Below the pieces are notes generated by a model. It saw only the letters and a list, made by a program, of their open reading frames with translations, was not told the DNA's origin and made no database searches. A DNA stretch of 64,000 bases from Tessaracoccus palaemonis (GTDB taxonomy: Bacteria; Actinomycetota; Actinomycetes; Propionibacteriales; Propionibacteriaceae), in the NCBI RefSeq assembly GCF_019316905.1, contig NZ_CP079216.1:806001-870000 (forward strand), written 5' to 3'. Numbering within the stretch: the stretch's first letter is position 1; every line of letters begins with the position of its first letter. Shown here in pieces: positions 60,280-64,000 of this stretch. The position numbers and the translations under genes were made by a program.

Positions 60280-63200
60280 CTACTTGATCTTCGCCGTGGA
60301 GGCGGAGGACTTACCGGCCGTGGCGTAGCCGGCGAGCGACCCCCAGGCCTTGACCTTGATCGTGTGTCCCTTGTCGGCGGCCTTCAGCGTGTAGGTCGAC
60401 TTCGTCGCCCCGGAGATGGCCTTGCCGCCGCGGTACCACTGGTAGGTGAAGGTCGCCCCGGCCGGCTTCCAGGACCCGGGCTTGGCCGACAGCTTGCTGC
60501 CCACCTTGAGCGTCCCGGTGATCGTCGGCGCGACGACGCTGAACTTCCCGGCCACGACCTTGGCCGTCCTGGCCGAGTACGACCACGCGGTGGTGTAGCC
60601 GTCCTTCGCGCCGTACACGTGCACGGTCAGGGTCTTGCCGAGGGAGTACTTCGTCAGCGCGAAGGTCGACTTCGTGGCCCCCAAGATCGCCTTCCCGTCG
60701 CGGAACCACTGGTAGGTCAGCTTCGTTCCGGTGGTCCAGGTTCCGGGCTTCGCGGTGAGTGTCTTCCCGACCTGGGCGGTGCCGGAGATCGACGCGGCGC
60801 CCTTGGTGAGCGTGCCCGCCACGACCTTGGCGGTCTTGTCGGAGTACCGCGACACGGTCGTGTACCCGTCGAGGGAGCCCGTGGTGTGGACGGTGAGAGT
60901 CGCCCGCTGGTCGTCGGCCGTCAGGGTGTAGGTCGACTTCGTGGCCCCGGCGATCTCCTGTCCGGACCGGTACCACTGGTAGGAGACGCTCACGCCCGCC
61001 GGTTGCCAGGTGCCGGCCGTGGCCGTGAGGGTCTTGCCGACCTGGGCGGTTCCGGAGATGGTCGGCACGGCGGGCTGCAGGTCGCCGGGAGCGACGGCCT
61101 CGGTCGGGTCCGACTCGACGGTTGCGGTGGTGTAGCCCTCCTTGGAGCCGGTGACCTTCACCGTGATGGTCTCGCCCTCGTCGGCTGCGGTCAGCGGGTA
61201 GGTCGACGACGTCGCGTCGGCGATCTCGTCACCGGAACGCAGCCACTGGTAGGTGAACTCCGCGTCCGACGGGTCGGGCGTGCCGAGGTCGGCGGTCAGG
61301 GTCTGGCCGACCTGCGGGGTGCCGGTGATCGTCGGGGTGACGTCCACCTTCGCCAGGGCGATCAGCGTGATGTCGGGCAGCACGGAGTAGTTGCTCCCCA
61401 GCGTCGGGGCGGACGTGTTGACGCCGACGCCGGCCCGGGTGATGAACCGGTGGGTGCCGATCGGGGAGCCGAAGTGCTGCTGCGAGATGTACCCGCCGAC
61501 GAGCGAGAACCCGTCGCCCGCGTCCGCGGGGATGGCGACGGTGAGCTGGTTGGCCGCGGAGAAGGTGAACTGCCCCTTGGCGTCGCCCAGGTAGGAGGCG
61601 CCCGTGGCGGGAACGCCGTCGGTGTAGACGCGGCCCGTGTAGGCGGCCTTCGCCCCGTTGAAGTGCGGGTTGTAGATGCCTGCCATCTTCGGGACCGGGA
61701 TGACGGCGCCGTCGAGGTGGATCGTGACGGTGTCGCCCGGCTCCGGGTCGGCGCCCGGGTCGGTGACGTTGGTGATCACCGGGGTGATGGCCGTCGCTCG
61801 GATGGTCTTGTAGGTGACGGAGTCGCCCTTGGCCGCGCGCACGATGTTGGTGCCCTCGTGGAGGGTGAGACGGTAGGAGCCGTCCTCCTCGGTCAGGGTC
61901 TGGGTGCCCTCGACATCCGGGTTCCAGGCCGTCACCTCGTCGGGCGACCCGGCGACCTCGACGGTGGCCGTCGCGCTGTCGCCGGTGAAGTACCAGGTGT
62001 TCATCTCGCTGTCCCACGGGTCGGTGGACGAGGCCCGCGGGATGGTGATCGCCAGCGAGTCGTCGGCGGGTGCGCCGACGGTGACGGCGACGACGCCGCT
62101 GCGCTTGGACGCGCCGTAGCGCGCGCTACCCGCGTCGATCGCGTCGTAGGTGACCTCGACGATCGCCTCGCCGGCCTTCTCGGCCGTGAGGGTGGCCCAG
62201 CCGGGGTAGGTCGGGTCGGGCTCGATGGAGACGACGTCCTCGCCGGAGACCACGGTGTAGTGGTAGTCAGGTTCGATCATGTAGTTGCTGACCACGTCGC
62301 TGACGATCTGCCAGGGTGCGCGGAAGCTGGCCAGCGGGAACGTGTCCCCGACGCCGAGCTGCAGGTCATTGTCGCCGTTGACGTTCAGCAGGACGGCGGC
62401 GTCGTCGATGGTGCCGTAGGTCCCGGTGCTTCCCGTGTCGGACGGGTCGCCGTCGGGGAAGGTGATGTTGACGTCGTTGAGGTTCTTGATCCAGTTGGCC
62501 TGGGTGATTCTTCCGGGCTGGGTGACCCGGTAGGTGACCGTGCCGTTGGTCGTCGGCACCTGGAAGCGGTGCGTGGTGGTGCCGTCGCCGTTGTCCGTGG
62601 CGTAGGCCTCGTCGATAACGGTCTGGGCGTAGTTCTTGTTCTGCCTCAGCAGGGTGACGGTGGCGTCACTGGGGGCGGTCAGCCCGAAGTTCGACGCCGG
62701 GACGGTGGTGAGCGCCGTGATCGAGTCGGTGACCTGTGCCTGCGTGGCCGTCGGGTTGACGGCGACGGTGCGGGCGGCGGTGCGCTCGGCGGCGGTGGCC
62801 GTCGACGAGGGAGCGTCGACGATCGTGCGGATCAGCTCGGTCTTGTCGACCTGGTCGAAGTAGGGCGGAGAGCCCCAGCAGGCGTCTGCCAGCCCCAGGT
62901 CGCAGCCGTAGCCGTACAGCGTGAACTGCCAGCGGATGACCTGCCCGTCGGTGACGGTGAAGGCCCCGGCGCCGACGTCGGCGGTGGTGTTGTCGACGGT
63001 GTACATCCAGCCGGACATGCCGTTGAAGTCGAACGCCCCCAGGGAGCCGTCGCCGTTGGAGGCGCCGAGCTCGAAGCCGTCCTGCTCGGTGATGTAGGAG
63101 GGGACCGTCGGGGTGAAGGAGTCGTCGACGCCGATCGTCTGGAGGTAGAAGCCGGAGTCGGTGGCCGTGCCGCCGTATTCCGCGTCGATGTCCGCCGCCT

Positions 63201-63438
63201 CCAGGGCATCGAGGGTGGCCTCTGCGGCCGTGGCGCCGTCGGCGACGGTGACCTTGACGGGCTCGACGAAGTAGCCCTGCCCAAGGTTGTAGCCCTCGAC
63301 CGTGACGTAGACGCTGACGTCGTCGGCGGCCCAGGAATAGGCGGGGGCGATGCCCAGGAGCAGCGCCACCGCGGCCAGCATTGACCAGATCGTCCTCGAT
63401 CTGTGCCGGGAACCTGCGGCCCGGTGTGTGTCCAACAT
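60280..63438 (-). CDS. Large secreted DUF4430 / Ig-like repeat protein
   Basis: The protein has 1052 residues with a signal peptide (cut near AYSWA, about residue 37). A DUF4430 domain follows (about 40-180) with YVTVEGYNLGQGYFVEPVKVTV, DGATAAEATLDAL and SGWMYTVDN (142-150), the aromatic motif of transcobalamin-like domains. The middle part is beta-rich (GVVAVTVGAPADD, NGAKAAYTGRVYTDGVPATGASY). The last 330 residues hold four Ig-like repeats of about 85 residues with the pattern GTxQVGxTLTA...YQWxRxGxxIxxATxSTYxL...GYTT. No membrane anchor or sortase motif ends the chain. A compact cobalamin riboswitch precedes it, so it is likely part of the corrinoid capture system. The start ATG 63438 gives the best signal peptide. 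Confidence 0.8.
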   Translation of the reverse strand: MLDTHRAAGSRHRSRTIWSMLAAVALLLGIAPAYSWAADDVSVYVTVEGYNLGQGYFVEPVKVTVADGATAAEATLDALEAADIDAEYGGTATDSGFYLQTIGVDDSFTPTVPSYITEQDGFELGASNGDGSLGAFDFNGMSGWMYTVDNTTADVGAGAFTVTDGQVIRWQFTLYGYGCDLGLADACWGSPPYFDQVDKTELIRTIVDAPSSTATAAERTAARTVAVNPTATQAQVTDSITALTTVPASNFGLTAPSDATVTLLRQNKNYAQTVIDEAYATDNGDGTTTHRFQVPTTNGTVTYRVTQPGRITQANWIKNLNDVNITFPDGDPSDTGSTGTYGTIDDAAVLLNVNGDNDLQLGVGDTFPLASFRAPWQIVSDVVSNYMIEPDYHYTVVSGEDVVSIEPDPTYPGWATLTAEKAGEAIVEVTYDAIDAGSARYGASKRSGVVAVTVGAPADDSLAITIPRASSTDPWDSEMNTWYFTGDSATATVEVAGSPDEVTAWNPDVEGTQTLTEEDGSYRLTLHEGTNIVRAAKGDSVTYKTIRATAITPVITNVTDPGADPEPGDTVTIHLDGAVIPVPKMAGIYNPHFNGAKAAYTGRVYTDGVPATGASYLGDAKGQFTFSAANQLTVAIPADAGDGFSLVGGYISQQHFGSPIGTHRFITRAGVGVNTSAPTLGSNYSVLPDITLIALAKVDVTPTITGTPQVGQTLTADLGTPDPSDAEFTYQWLRSGDEIADATSSTYPLTAADEGETITVKVTGSKEGYTTATVESDPTEAVAPGDLQPAVPTISGTAQVGKTLTATAGTWQPAGVSVSYQWYRSGQEIAGATKSTYTLTADDQRATLTVHTTGSLDGYTTVSRYSDKTAKVVAGTLTKGAASISGTAQVGKTLTAKPGTWTTGTKLTYQWFRDGKAILGATKSTFALTKYSLGKTLTVHVYGAKDGYTTAWSYSARTAKVVAGKFSVVAPTITGTLKVGSKLSAKPGSWKPAGATFTYQWYRGGKAISGATKSTYTLKAADKGHTIKVKAWGSLAGYATAGKSSASTAKIK

Positions 63439-63524
63439 GGTTGACAGTGCCTCTCCCGCGGTATGCACGGAGGCGGCTGCCTGCCCGTTGCGGATCCGCG
63501 ACAACGAAAAAGGTGAAGAGAATG

Positions 63525-63605
63525 CGGCCAGGCATTCCGACTTCGCCAGTTGGCGTCACGGCTGCGGGTCAGTGCCGGATTCACACCGGCTTCCCCTGGG
63601 GCGCA
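63525..63605 (-). promoter_or_regulatory. Cobalamin riboswitch, compact form (Ig-repeat gene)
   Basis: The minus-strand leader contains GGGGAAGCCGGTGTGAATCC, GGCACTGACCCGCAGCCGTG, a short hairpin (GCCAACTGGC) and GAAGTCGGAATGCC at the place of the GAGCCGGA box. The 3' box is the most diverged of the four compact copies. It lies about 90 bases before the Ig-repeat gene. Confidence 0.78.
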
Positions 63606-63730
63606 CCCAGAGCGGTTGCTCACACGCAACCTAACAGAGCCGTCCGCTGTTGCGCATCCCCCAGTTTCCGCCGCGCAGTTTGCGTGGATCGGCTCCGGCA
63701 AGGGGAAGCGGGTGTTATGTTGTGCGTAGT

Positions 63731-63815
63731 CAGGAGAGGGAAAGCCGGTGTGAATCCGGCGCTGACCCGCAACCGTGAGGACGTCGAGGCGTCCGAGCCG
63801 GACCACCTGTCCCGA
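63731..63815 (+). promoter_or_regulatory. Cobalamin riboswitch, compact form (plus strand)
   Basis: The plus-strand leader contains GGGAAAGCCGGTGTGAATCC, GGCGCTGACCCGCAACCGTG, a GGACG..CGTCC hairpin and GAGCCGGACCACCTG. It is back to back with the copy at 63525-63605; about 125 bases between them (63606-63730) must hold both promoters. The 477-base gap 63439-63915 otherwise contains no gene. Confidence 0.82.
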
Positions 63816-63915
63816 CGTTTCCGCCAAGTACTACATCCGTCGCGGACTGCGGATGGGCCAGCGCTCCTCTCGCGCCGCCTGCACGCGCAGCCTCGTGACT
63901 GAGAGGTTTCGCCCC

Positions 63916-64000
63916 ATGTCTTTCATCAGACGATTGTTCCTGCCACTGCTCACGGCGGTGGCGGTTCTCTTCGGTTCCGTCCTCGTCGCGGCCCCCGCCC
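63916..64000 (+). CDS. Secreted protein, N-terminal part only
   Basis: ATG 63916 opens a frame of 28 codons to the window edge that encodes a signal peptide (basic start SFIRRLF, hydrophobic core LPLLTAVAVLFGSVLV, cut site near AAPA). GAGAGG lies about 10 bases upstream. It is the first gene after a compact cobalamin riboswitch, so it is likely another surface protein or binding protein of the B12-controlled set. The family cannot be seen. Confidence 0.6.
   Translation, partial: MSFIRRLFLPLLTAVAVLFGSVLVAAPA

Overview
The window is very GC-rich. Genes are closely packed, often with 1-11 nt start/stop overlaps, and GTG starts are common. The gene set (ECF sigma-E/anti-sigma/TatB, CIRCE-controlled groESL, acpS-nnr, the tsaEBD-rimI block, possible DtxR-type iron boxes) points to an Actinomycetota bacterium, probably of the Propionibacteriaceae kind. 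That placement is inference from gene content and order, not from a marker search.

Region 1 (0-16 kb) is mostly housekeeping: the end of dapA, an ECF sigma factor with a sigma-E-type promoter in front of it, its anti-sigma factor, TatB, an MFS-Mrp-NIF3-like operon, an MgtE_N/CBS-DUF1003-membrane protein operon, a methyltransferase, a hydrolase, an M24B aminopeptidase, a TRIC-like channel, a CPBP protease, coaA and glmS. Region 2 (16-21.4 kb) is a five-gene nickel/peptide-type ABC importer behind a full-length cobalamin riboswitch, which suggests cobalt (or Ni/Co) uptake. Region 3 (21.4-32.1 kb) holds an ATP-grasp protein, acpS, nnr and then the t6A-tRNA block tsaE-tsaB-rimI-tsaD. An accessory patch interrupts it: three palindromic repeats around a DUF559 protein, a 23-bp tandem array, a glycosyltransferase and a DEAD-box helicase. 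Region 4 (32.1-39.8 kb) is a second oligopeptide-type ABC importer plus a THUMP-like methyltransferase.

Region 5 (39.7-56.1 kb, minus strand) is the striking part. Two paralogous ECF-type modules have the same order (secreted transcobalamin-C/DUF4430-like protein, EcfT, double ATPase, S component), and each is preceded by a compact cobalamin riboswitch. The second module runs without a break into moxR, DUF58, a small membrane protein, two VWA proteins, a TPR protein, a lytic transglycosylase lipoprotein and another DUF4430-like protein. This makes one apparent 13-gene operon under B12 control. The ATPase of that second module has lost the Walker A lysine and the catalytic glutamates at both sites, while the first module is intact.

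Region 6 (56.1-64 kb) carries a Nudix gene, two CIRCE operators with groES-groEL, an unrecognised gene and a DUF1540 protein near possible iron boxes, and a 1052-residue secreted DUF4430/Ig-repeat protein. A divergent pair of compact cobalamin riboswitches lies between that gene and the start of another secreted protein at the window edge. In total five cobalamin riboswitches control four loci whose products are secreted or transport-related. Together they look like a surface capture and import system for corrinoids and cobalt, with an unexpected MoxR-VWA cell-envelope machine attached.
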